DNA of 64,000 bases from Mycolicibacterium palauense (GTDB lineage Bacteria > Actinomycetota > Actinomycetes > Mycobacteriales > Mycobacteriaceae). A model generated the notes under the pieces. It saw only the letters and a program-made list of their open reading frames with translations. It was not told where the DNA came from and searched no databases. Shown in pieces: positions 9,871 to 16,869 of this stretch (positions are counted from its first letter, which is position 1; the number at the start of each line of letters is the position of its first letter). The translations under genes were made by a program, and so were the position numbers. Where the stretch lies: positions 1 to 64,000 of the forward strand of contig NZ_NVQF01000012.1 in the NCBI RefSeq assembly GCF_002592005.1, written 5' to 3'.

Positions 9871-10100
9871 CCCCACAGCGGTACAACATTTTTCGCGTGT
9901 AGCGGTGGTGCGGCCTCCATCGCTCCAAGTGCCGCCATCGCGTCGGCGTGGTCGTCGGTGTTGAACAAGCGGGCGTAGACGCCGAGCGTCGTGGTGACCT
10001 TCGCATGGCCCATGAGCCGCGCGATCTCCAGTGGCGACCGCCCAGCCGCGACGCATAGGCTCGCGTGGGTGCGCCGGAGCGCGTGGAACTTCAGCTGGGC
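9867..10100 (-). pseudogene. Tyrosine integrase, C-terminal remnant
   Basis: The minus strand encodes the last 77 residues of a phage-type tyrosine recombinase: AQLKFHALRRTHAS (the HxLRRTH box with catalytic His and Arg), LEIARLMGHAKVTTT (the second conserved His), then LGVYARLF with the nucleophilic Tyr, and a normal stop. Reading upstream, an in-frame TGA (10101-10103) follows at once, and the catalytic N-terminal half is missing. The break coincides with the start of the excisionase-like sequence on the other strand, which suggests an internal deletion. It was presumably the enzyme that integrated the island at tRNA-Gly. Confidence 0.8.
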
Positions 10101-10472
10101 TCAGTTGCTGCGGCCTTGTTGCCCGACGCGGTAGCGCGCCGACTAGCCCGCAATACGGCTGGCCGATACACGGCCTTTGACACGTCATCCGAACTGGTCC
10201 CGCCCCTCGGTGGACGGTTCCCCTCGGCCGACTGGCTAAGCCGCCGGCTGTCCAAGGGGCTCATTCCTGGGACGAAGCTCGGCCGTACATGGGTGATGTC
10301 GGGTATGGCTCCGGCATCGGGGTTCAAGGCATTATCGAGACGTTCGGACTCGGTGAGCTGGCGTACCCGAACAAGTCGTGGCTCGGTCGCATCCTCGCCG
10401 GCTTCGCGGGCGCAAGAGCCGCCATCCCTAATCAGGCTGGTGAGACCAAGACCCCGCGGAAGCCAAACATGA
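10065..10472 (+). pseudogene. Excisionase-like helix-turn-helix protein, probably broken
   Basis: A plus-strand reading frame of 135 codons carries a recognisable MerR/excisionase-type DNA-binding segment: FPSADWLSRRLSKGLIPG followed by TKLGRTWVMS (about residues 50-78), as in mycobacteriophage Xis proteins. Its 5' part overlaps the integrase remnant and has no convincing ribosome-binding site. After GRTWVMS the codon pattern in this frame deteriorates while the +1 frame (10289-10627) becomes more coding-like, so a frameshift near 10290 is probable. Confidence 0.45.
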
Positions 10473-10627
10473 ACGACGTCAAGGCCGGCGCTGCTGCTGC
10501 AATTCAGAATCAGACGAACGGCGGAGTTCACATCGCGGGTGACTTCATCGCGCAAGCGGGTCGGGACAACGGCCAACAGATCCTCAACGACATGGCATTT
10601 GCGAGCGCGTCGAACGGCAGTCGCTGA
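10289..10627 (+). CDS. Small unrecognised island ORF, possibly the 3' half of the frameshifted excisionase gene
   Basis: 112 codons, with G/C-rich third positions typical of real coding in this genome. I recognise no family. The C-terminal part has GGVHIAGDFIAQAGRDNG, loosely like Gly-rich motifs in actinobacterial regulatory proteins. An internal ATG at 10471 would give a 52-aa protein. It may continue the HTH frame from 10065 after a frameshift, or be an independent small gene. Confidence 0.3.
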   Translation: MGDVGYGSGIGVQGIIETFGLGELAYPNKSWLGRILAGFAGARAAIPNQAGETKTPRKPNMNDVKAGAAAAIQNQTNGGVHIAGDFIAQAGRDNGQQILNDMAFASASNGSR

Positions 10628-10655
10628 TAAGGCCCTCAAGACGGAAAGGCATTGA

Positions 10656-10751
10656 CAAAAGGACGATTACGACCTCAATGACTACTACTACCTCGCCGCC
10701 ATCCACACCGATGAGGAGATCGATGCAATGCTGTTCGCGGAGGTGGCCTAG
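10656..10751 (+). pseudogene. Truncated small phage-type ORF before the HNH gene
   Basis: The frame after a TGA at 10653-10655 reads DDYDLNDYYYLAAIHTDEEI and then DAMLFAEVA to a TAG. This is an acidic, coding-like stretch with no start codon of its own. Its end supplies the GGAGGTGG ribosome-binding site of the next gene, as in tightly packed phage operons. It is probably the 3' end of a deleted phage gene. Confidence 0.35.
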
Positions 10752-10752
10752 C

Positions 10753-11040
10753 GTGGCTAGACGCCCCTGCCTCACCATGGGCTGTAGTGGGTGGGCACTG
10801 CCTAATGGCAGTAGGTGTCGTGGGCGCCATCGACAACGACGACGAGACACCTACGACAGCCCGAGTTATCGAGCGTTAGGTAGGCCCTCAGGACCCTGTC
10901 GACTGCGGTTGCAGGGCTGTACGGGCATCGGCGACACGTGGCACCACGTCATCCCTTTGGCCAAGGGCGGCAACCATGCACGTGCTAACGCGGTCTCCGC
11001 ATGTGGGCACTGCAACAGCAGTAAGCGCGATCGCCTCTAG
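10753..11040 (+). CDS. Small HNH endonuclease of phage type
   Basis: 95 aa from GTG 10753, with GGAGG 9 nt upstream. The N-terminus ARRPCLTMGC and basic middle (RCRGRHRQRRRDTY) are typical of mycobacteriophage terminase-adjacent HNH proteins. The HNH core is CRLRLQGCTGIGDTWHHVIP, then LAKGGNHARANAVSACGHCN, with the His-His pair, the Asn and paired CxxC-type cysteines that bind zinc. In phages such nucleases assist DNA packaging; here it is probably a leftover. The stop codon overlaps the convergent membrane-protein gene by 4 bp. Confidence 0.65.
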   Translation: MARRPCLTMGCSGWALPNGSRCRGRHRQRRRDTYDSPSYRALGRPSGPCRLRLQGCTGIGDTWHHVIPLAKGGNHARANAVSACGHCNSSKRDRL

Positions 11041-11840
11041 GGTTTGGCCTCGAAGAAGACGGGGTCGCCAATGAATCCTGTCTTCACCGACCACAAGCCG
11101 TCCGCCCCCGCAGGGACAGCGACACAGACGTTTCCTTCTGCGGTGCCACCCGCGTACAAATCACCGATGTCGCTAATGGGACTGGGGACCACCCCACACG
11201 AGTCGCCATAAGTTCTGTTGTCGGAACCGACGAAGTTCACCCTGATTCCGAATGTGGGGTTGCCGGTCTCCTTTCCGGTGTAAGTGGCCTTTACCGGCAC
11301 CATCCAAAACTCCATGCCCGGCTTCGGCGGGTCATTGAATTGATTCTCTGCCGCAACCGCATCCCCAGCTTCCACCGGCTGGCCGAGCGTGACCGTCCAA
11401 TCCTCGTTACTCACCGGCTGACCGATGGGTAGCGGGTTGTCTCTACTGCCACCTTCGGGTGGGGCGGCCTGGGCTGTGCTACTGCCCTGACTGCCGGTTG
11501 ACGGCGAACTGGCCGGGGACAGGTCTGAGTCGTGAAAGGCGTCACTGAACGCGTTGCCGACGATGGTGAAGAACACGACGGCGCCGACGATGAAGCCCAC
11601 GATCGAAACGATGATCGCGGCGATGCTCGTTCCCTTGGTCTTGCCGGAGAGGAAGACTCCGACAATGCCGAGAATCAAAGCGATCGGCAGGAGTACCCAG
11701 CCGACAATGAGAGCGCCGGGAACACACGCGAAGACGAAGCCGACGATGGCACAGATGAGGCCGATGAGTCCGACGACGTTTCGTTGTGGCGGCGCCGCCA
11801 GTGGTGGTGGGGCGTAGCCCGGCTGCTGTCCTGGATACAA
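11037..11840 (-). CDS. Membrane protein with DUF4190-like helices and an extracellular DUF4352-like domain
   Basis: 267 aa. A Pro/Gln-rich cytoplasmic N-terminus (MYPGQQPGYAPPPLAAPPQ) is followed by three or four transmembrane helices (about residues 20-100), a Ser/Gly/Pro-rich linker (105-140) and a beta-rich extracellular domain (about 145-265) with two cysteines (in DSCGVV and NVCVAV). The second part resembles DUF4352 immunoglobulin-like domains. The start is a TTG at 11840, with GGGAAGG about 16 nt upstream, so the start is tentative. Function unknown; it is cargo in the island and could be a surface or exclusion-type protein. Confidence 0.6.
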   Translation of the reverse strand: MYPGQQPGYAPPPLAAPPQRNVVGLIGLICAIVGFVFACVPGALIVGWVLLPIALILGIVGVFLSGKTKGTSIAAIIVSIVGFIVGAVVFFTIVGNAFSDAFHDSDLSPASSPSTGSQGSSTAQAAPPEGGSRDNPLPIGQPVSNEDWTVTLGQPVEAGDAVAAENQFNDPPKPGMEFWMVPVKATYTGKETGNPTFGIRVNFVGSDNRTYGDSCGVVPSPISDIGDLYAGGTAEGNVCVAVPAGADGLWSVKTGFIGDPVFFEAKP

Positions 11841-12086
11841 GTCGTCTCTGCCTTCCCGATGACTGAATAAGCGCCGCCAACGCTAGCAACTTCCTGTGAG
11901 TCGCCTGCACTGCCCTCGAAAAAGTGCCCTGAACAGGCCCAAAAGTTCGTAATCCATCGTCCCAGTTCGACGCTCGGGCCGCTCCGCACGCCTATAAAGC
12001 CGCTCTTCATGCCTCGTTTATGGATTCTGACCTGCATATACATGCCTCCAGCAAGCATCTGCCAAGCGCAAACCCGCCGTTCGCAG

Positions 12087-12768
12087 ATGCTGCACAACCC
12101 TTCGAAGGGCCAACTCTTGACATCATCCAGCCGCGAAATTCGCGACGCCATCGTTGACGCCATCGCAGAGGACGGTTCCCATACGCACATGCTCACTAGT
12201 GGCTCAAACGAGCATCGACAGCGCCGATATCGAGGACATGATTCGCCACGTTGTCCACCACGGCTACGGGCGTTTCGGCGCCCAAGGCGGGCGGCTGATC
12301 ATTCTCGCTCACCCGAATCAGGTTGAAGATATGACGTTCTGGCGGGCAGGTGTCGAATACGCCGCCGGCAGGACGCCCAAGTGGGACTTCATCCCCTCGG
12401 CCGCGCAGCCCGCCTACTTCACCAACGAGCAGATTGTCGGTGCGATCCCGCCCACCGACTTCGAAGGGCTGCGGGTGCTGAGCAGCTACGGCGACGCTTG
12501 GCTGATCGAATCCCACTACGCCCCATCTGAATATGTAATCGGCGCTGCGACAGGTGGATTGGATTCTGATCGCAACCCCGTCGGTTTTCGGGAGCACACC
12601 AATCCTGCGTACTCCGGTCTACGCCATATTCCCGGCGCCAACCGGTACGCCCTGCAGGATTCGTTCTACGCAAGCGGGTTCGGCACGGGCGTGCGACATC
12701 GTGGCGCGGCGGTCGTCATGCAGGTGACCGAGGACGCCAACTACACCGCCCCGACCATCCAAACGTGA
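12087..12768 (+). pseudogene. Phage major capsid-like protein, truncated and frameshifted
   Basis: Downstream of 12205 the frame encodes IDSADIEDMIRHVVHHGYGR, RLIILAHPNQVEDMTFWRAG, EYVIGAATGGLDSDRNPVGF, then REHTN, YALQDSFYASGFGTGVRHRG and VVMQVTEDANYT, a pattern I recognise from a phage/prophage capsid family. The matching upstream piece (REIRDAIVDAIAEDGSHTHM) is in a different frame. Removing one A from the AAA at 12206-12208 would join them as GSTSIDSADI. The N-terminal half of a normal capsid is missing. 11841-12086 holds no recognisable gene. Confidence 0.6.
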
Positions 12769-12776
12769 GGGTCGCC

Positions 12777-13028
12777 ATGTTCGAATGATGCCGCAATTCC
12801 CGCGACCCGGAGAAGGACTACCGCGACATCTCAGGGTTTGGCTTCGGGCCTGGGCTCGTGCCTCCCGGCAAGGAGCACGCGCCGCCGGGCGAGGGCGGTC
12901 GATACGTCGGGGTGTGCCCGCCGGTCGAACTCACCCCCAGCCACGACCTCAGCGTCCGCGTCCGACAAACCCGATGGAGACCCGGAGACCCGCCGCGCGG
13001 CTACCCCGGCGAGCGGCTGCGCGGCTAG
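12777..13028 (+). pseudogene. Small phage-like ORF with an early stop codon
   Basis: An ATG 8 bp after the capsid stop, preceded by GTGAGGGT, reads MFE-stop and then stays open in the same frame for about 79 codons (DPEKDYRDISGFGFGPG, then LVPPGKEHAPPGEGG...) to a TAG at 13026. Position and spacing suggest a capsid-operon gene inactivated by the TGA at 12786-12788. I do not recognise the family. Confidence 0.3.
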
Positions 13029-13114
13029 GCGTGGCGGCGGTCGACGAGTGAAGGAAGTCTCCCAACCTACTAGCGCTTGGTGACCGTCGCCGCAGTCGTT
13101 GGCGTGGTTGGGGG

Positions 13115-13816
13115 TTAGACCTCAGCAGTAAGGGATCTCAGCTGCTCACCGATGGTCTCTAACAGCTCGGTAGGCGAGTCAAAGGTGAGAACGATGGGCT
13201 CGCCCTGAACCTCTCCGCCATTGGCGGCGAGCATAATCGCGGGCATCTCGGCGACACGTTGCACAAACTCGTCAATGAAGCGGTGATACCCGTCAATCCC
13301 CGAATCAGACAGCAGCGCGACATTATTGAGCAGATCGGCATATGTGGACGGTGCGGCCAGGCCCCGTGCGCGCTCGGAGAAGGCGAGAATCCGGTCGTAG
13401 AAGTCCATCAACCGCATCGCGCAGTGATAAACAGCTTCGGCGTCGGCGCTCGCTTCGTCGTGCGGCGAACACATGATCGCGACGAACGGGCCGCTGAACA
13501 TGAAGTCTTCCATTTGTTGGATCAGCTGCGCGTAGTCCTGCATTGCGTCAACGACGAACTGACCGACCTCGCGGGAATCACGGGCGCGCTCGCCGGTGGG
13601 CTTCGCGAAGCGGAACAGGTGATCGCGGACGCGGGAGTTGGCGAGATCACGGCGCTGGACGAGCACGGACACGAACCCGGCATAGCGCCAGTTGTGATCC
13701 TTGGCTGCGAACAGCTCATTCAACTCTTCGGTGGTGTGGACTACTTCGGCGAACTTCGGCTGATCGTCGTCGCTAGGTCTGGCATCTTCGGACATGGTGG
13801 GTGTTGCTGCTTTCAT
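13115..13816 (-). CDS. Hypothetical island protein, 233 aa
   Basis: No family recognised. The protein is acidic and predominantly helical, with a conserved-looking middle (VGQFVVDAMQDYAQLIQQME, then DFMFSGPFVAIM and MRLMDFYDRILAF). It has no signal peptide or membrane helix, so it is probably cytosolic. An alternative start is the ATG eight codons in (MSEDARPSD). No clear ribosome-binding site precedes either start. It lies on the same strand as the Mrr nuclease, 204 bp downstream of it, so it could be cargo co-transcribed with that gene. Confidence 0.55.
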   Translation of the reverse strand: MKAATPTMSEDARPSDDDQPKFAEVVHTTEELNELFAAKDHNWRYAGFVSVLVQRRDLANSRVRDHLFRFAKPTGERARDSREVGQFVVDAMQDYAQLIQQMEDFMFSGPFVAIMCSPHDEASADAEAVYHCAMRLMDFYDRILAFSERARGLAAPSTYADLLNNVALLSDSGIDGYHRFIDEFVQRVAEMPAIMLAANGGEVQGEPIVLTFDSPTELLETIGEQLRSLTAEV

Positions 13817-14020
13817 CCTGGGCGTGCCGGAGGGAGCACCTTGTGCGGCTCACTAGAAACCCAACTTCCCACGTGCCAGCTGTAAACACAGTTCGCCACG
13901 CCGTGTGTAGCGTATTCAAAAATCGTGGACTACATCACAGTGCGGCGTGTCGGCTTGACGGATTTGTGACGAATGATGCGCGTGGGGTGTATGGATTTCC
14001 AGGCTCACGTAGCCGATGAC

Positions 14021-14932
14021 CTATGTGCGGATGTGCGCTCCGGGCGCCTTGGGCTCTAGAGACGCGAAGTAGTCAACCTCAACTTTGACGTCCTCGACGA
14101 CCCTCTCGGTTGTGGAGACGCCGATGCCGTTGGCCTTCAGCAGGTCGCAAAGTCTGTCGCCGTCGATCAGATCAATCGGTGGCGCTCCATCCCGCTTCGA
14201 TTCCGTTCGGGCGTCGCTCGTGAAGGTGCCGGTCGTGATCAGCAGTCCTTTCTCCCCCCGGCCGGCCATTGCTCCACGAAAGTCGCGGACGGCCGAACTG
14301 CCGACGCTTCCCTTGTACCGCTTGCATTGGAAGAACACCGGAAAGCTCAGTAGCGATATCTCATAGACGCCGAGCCCGTCGATGCCACCGTCGCCCGTTC
14401 GGCCGGTCACTGCGACGCTGGAGAAACCGGCCTCGCGGAGCAATCTCTGAGCGAGACGTTCAAAGGCGCCAGGCGACATCCTGACCATCGTGTCCAGCAG
14501 TTCGTCTTTCCAATCGGCCTCGGCCTCAGCCTCCACGTGTTCTAGCTCGTCAGCCACATCCGATGAGCCACGGCGGCCGTTCTTCTTGTTGGCCTTCGTC
14601 GCCTTCTTGCGGCTGGCTGCGAACTCCGACCGCAACGGCTCGATGATGTCGGGTGTCGCGTCCTGCCCCGCCTGGGTAACCGACCAGACGCCTCGTGTGC
14701 TGTTGTCGAGGAGACCCATACCCTTCAAGTAGGTCCGCGCCCAGGCGAGCCGATTTTGGACGACCGTTTGCGGACCGCCACTGAGCAACGCACTCTGCTG
14801 CTCGGACGACAGCTGCTCGCGCTCTATCACCGCCCCATCCAATTCCGCGATGGACGCGGAGCCGCCGAGCGAGATCACGGCTTGAAGCGTTGGCCAGAGA
14901 AAGTCCGAGTAGGAGGGCACCGTCACAGTCAC
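14021..14932 (-). CDS. Mrr-type restriction endonuclease
   Basis: 303 aa. The N-terminal winged-helix Mrr_N domain (about 1-85) has VPSYSDFLWPTLQAV. A Lys/Arg-rich and then acidic linker (105-145) follows. The C-terminal PD-(D/E)xK Mrr catalytic domain (about 150-270) has FERLAQRLLREAGF, TGDGGIDG (Asp181, Asp185) and QCKRYKG (Gln202-Lys204). This family cleaves modified or foreign DNA (type IV restriction) or acts as a stress nuclease. No methyltransferase is adjacent, which fits a type IV enzyme. The GTG at 14932 is chosen because family members begin close to VPSYSDF; an in-frame GTG at 14962 is an alternative. It is the gene nearest attR. Confidence 0.8.
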   Translation of the reverse strand: MTVTVPSYSDFLWPTLQAVISLGGSASIAELDGAVIEREQLSSEQQSALLSGGPQTVVQNRLAWARTYLKGMGLLDNSTRGVWSVTQAGQDATPDIIEPLRSEFAASRKKATKANKKNGRRGSSDVADELEHVEAEAEADWKDELLDTMVRMSPGAFERLAQRLLREAGFSSVAVTGRTGDGGIDGLGVYEISLLSFPVFFQCKRYKGSVGSSAVRDFRGAMAGRGEKGLLITTGTFTSDARTESKRDGAPPIDLIDGDRLCDLLKANGIGVSTTERVVEDVKVEVDYFASLEPKAPGAHIRT

Positions 14933-15143
14933 GTGTTCGAGTTTCGCAGAACAATTACGCACCCCGGCGGGTATGACACGGTCCCGTATTGGTCCCGTAG
15001 ACGGAGCCGAACCGCGGACGTACCCGAGCGGTACCGAGGGCGGCTATCAGCCGCACCGAAAGTGCGTTTGACCAATGCAAAAACTGGTCTCGCCAAGCCG
15101 CCTACCAGCGCGATTCCGAACAGCCGTTCAGGCGCGTAGAAAA

Positions 15144-15189
15144 CTTCCAAACTAGCTACGCGGGTTCGATTCCCGTCGCCCGCTCCACA
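15144..15189 (+). repeat. attR: second copy of the tRNA-Gly 3' end
   Basis: 46 bp identical to 8319-8364, ending in CTCCACA. It is not a tRNA gene because the acceptor, D-arm and 5' anticodon stem are absent. Just inside the island (about 14983-15000) GGTCCCGTA occurs twice in tandem spacing, which might be integrase arm-type sites. Confidence 0.92.
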
Positions 15190-15285
15190 CCGACCCGCGG
15201 AACGCCCGCGCGACTCCACCGGCCCCACGTTCATTTCGGCTCGTAGCCACCCGCGAGGTGGCGCCGCGGGTGTGAAATTGTGCTC

Positions 15286-16830
15286 ATGCCTGCTGGCCCG
15301 ATCGGCGGGGCTCGGGAGCGCCCACCGATGACCGCGGGGACGATCCTGGCCGCGGTGGGCGTGGCATTCGCCTTCGCCATCCCGGCCATCGATCCCCGAC
15401 TGCTCACCTTGAGTCTGGCCGCGGTCAGCCGCGGTCTGGACGTGCCGTCGGGCCACCTCGGTTTCCTGGCCGGCGCCGCAACGCTGGTCATGGCCTTCTC
15501 GGTGCTGGCGGTGGGCAACCTCGGCGATACCTACGGGCTCAAACGGCTGCTGCGCTACGGGCTGCTGGCCAACATCGTCGTGGCGTTGCTGGCCGCGCTG
15601 TCGCCCAACTACCCCGTCCTGCTGGTGCTGCGCATCGCCGACGGCCTGGCGCTGACGGCGCTGGCCGGACTGTCTCTGGCGCTGCTGACGGTGTCGGTCC
15701 CGCCGACGGTGCGCCCGGTGGCCATCGGCATCGTCATGGCCACCGATGCGATCCTCTACGGGGTGAGCCCGCTCGTCGGTGGGTGGCTGGTCGGGCTTCT
15801 CGGGTGGCGGGGACTGTTTCTGGTGTCCCCGATGCTGGCGCTGGTGGCGCTGCTGTTGACCGCGCGCTATGCGGTCGAGTCGCCGCGCCAGCCGGCCGGT
15901 GGCGTCGACACCGCCGGCGTGGCGCTGTTCGGGGTGGCGCTGGTGGGTCTGACCTACGGCATGAGCTCGGCGCAGAACGGCTTCGGGTCGCCGCATGCGT
16001 GGCTGTCGCTCGCCGCGGCGGGCGTGGCCCTGGCGGCCTTCGTGCGCCATGAACGCCGAACGCAGCACCCCGCCCTGGATCTGGGGTTGTTCGCCCGGCC
16101 GGGATTCGTGGTGGCGTTGCTGACCGTGATGACCATCGGGTTCCTGTCCGGCGGATTCAGCCTGGTGCTGGGCCAGTTCGGCGGGGTGATTCTGCGGCTG
16201 TCGGCCCAAGAGATCGGGATGGTGTATCTGCCGGGCACCGTGCTGCTCGCGGGGCTGAGCATCGTCGCCGGGCATCTGGTCGCCAAGTACAGCGCGCGCC
16301 CGGTGTTGGTCACCGGCTTGTTGGTGATGGCCGGCAGCGGTCTGCTGGTGGCGCTGACCGCCGCACCCACGATGGCGGTGTGGGTGCTGGTGCTGGCCAC
16401 CGTGCTGCTCAATCTGGGCTCGGACCTGGCCTCCACCCCGGCCTCGGACACCGTGCTGTCCTACGCCCCGCCCGACGGGGCCGGGTCGGTGTCGGCCATG
16501 CGCTCCACGTTCGGAACGGCCGGCTCCGCACTGGGCCCGACGATCTACATCGTGCTGTTCAACGCGTTCTTCCACCGCGAGTGGCTGGCCGATGCGCAGT
16601 CACGCGGGATATCGGCCCAGCAAGCCCAGCACCAGGTCGACGCGGCGCGCAGCTCGCTGGCGCACGGCCCGGGTCTGCCTGGATTGGACCCGCATCTCAC
16701 CCACCAGGCGTCCACCCTGACGCTGGACTGGGACTTCAGCAACGGGGTCCGACTCACCATGCTGGCGGTCAGCGCCGTGCCGGCGGCCCTGGCGATCGTG
16801 GCGTACTTCGTGATGCCGCGACGCTCGTGA
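15286..16830 (+). CDS. MFS transporter, 14-helix (DHA2/EmrB-QacA) type
   Basis: 514 aa with about 14 hydrophobic segments. The MFS motif A-like loop GNLGDTYGLKR follows helix 2. The RxxxG-type helix-4 segment RIADGLALTALAG and helix 5 (GIVMATDAILYGVSPLVGGW) resemble DHA2 drug exporters. The large soluble segment near residues 440-485 before the last helix is also typical of DHA2. A multidrug or metabolite export role is inferred. An in-frame GTG two codons upstream and a downstream ATG (MTAGTILAAVG) are alternative starts. It begins about 100 bp outside attR, so it is chromosomal, not island cargo. Confidence 0.8.
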   Translation: MPAGPIGGARERPPMTAGTILAAVGVAFAFAIPAIDPRLLTLSLAAVSRGLDVPSGHLGFLAGAATLVMAFSVLAVGNLGDTYGLKRLLRYGLLANIVVALLAALSPNYPVLLVLRIADGLALTALAGLSLALLTVSVPPTVRPVAIGIVMATDAILYGVSPLVGGWLVGLLGWRGLFLVSPMLALVALLLTARYAVESPRQPAGGVDTAGVALFGVALVGLTYGMSSAQNGFGSPHAWLSLAAAGVALAAFVRHERRTQHPALDLGLFARPGFVVALLTVMTIGFLSGGFSLVLGQFGGVILRLSAQEIGMVYLPGTVLLAGLSIVAGHLVAKYSARPVLVTGLLVMAGSGLLVALTAAPTMAVWVLVLATVLLNLGSDLASTPASDTVLSYAPPDGAGSVSAMRSTFGTAGSALGPTIYIVLFNAFFHREWLADAQSRGISAQQAQHQVDAARSSLAHGPGLPGLDPHLTHQASTLTLDWDFSNGVRLTMLAVSAVPAALAIVAYFVMPRRS

Positions 16831-16869
16831 CCTCCGGGCCGCCGACCGGCTCCGGGATTCGGGCCGAAT

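Larger units (their letters stand above)
8319..15189. mobile_element. Genomic island (degraded prophage) integrated in tRNA-Gly
   Basis: The island is bounded by 46-bp perfect direct repeats of the tRNA-Gly 3' end (8319-8364 and 15144-15189), giving about 6.8 kb from repeat to repeat. It contains a tyrosine-integrase C-terminal remnant, an excisionase-like HTH, a small phage HNH nuclease and a frameshifted phage capsid gene. The cargo is a TIR/deoxyribosyltransferase-like protein, a membrane protein, a 233-aa unknown and an Mrr nuclease. No full integrase remains, so it cannot mobilise itself. By eye its codons end in G or C less consistently than the flanking chromosome. Confidence 0.9.

Noticed and set aside
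15144..15189. A second tRNA-Gly gene
   Set aside because: Only the 3' half is present, with no acceptor 5' strand, D-arm or complete anticodon stem; it is the att repeat.
8319..15189. CRISPR array or toxin-antitoxin pair in the island
   Set aside because: No regularly spaced repeats exist, and no two small overlapping genes with toxin or antitoxin features were found.
14929..16575. A 548-codon minus-strand frame running from the island end through the MFS gene
   Set aside because: The translation is His/Gln/Arg-rich low complexity antisense to a clear 14-helix transporter, and it would cross attR.
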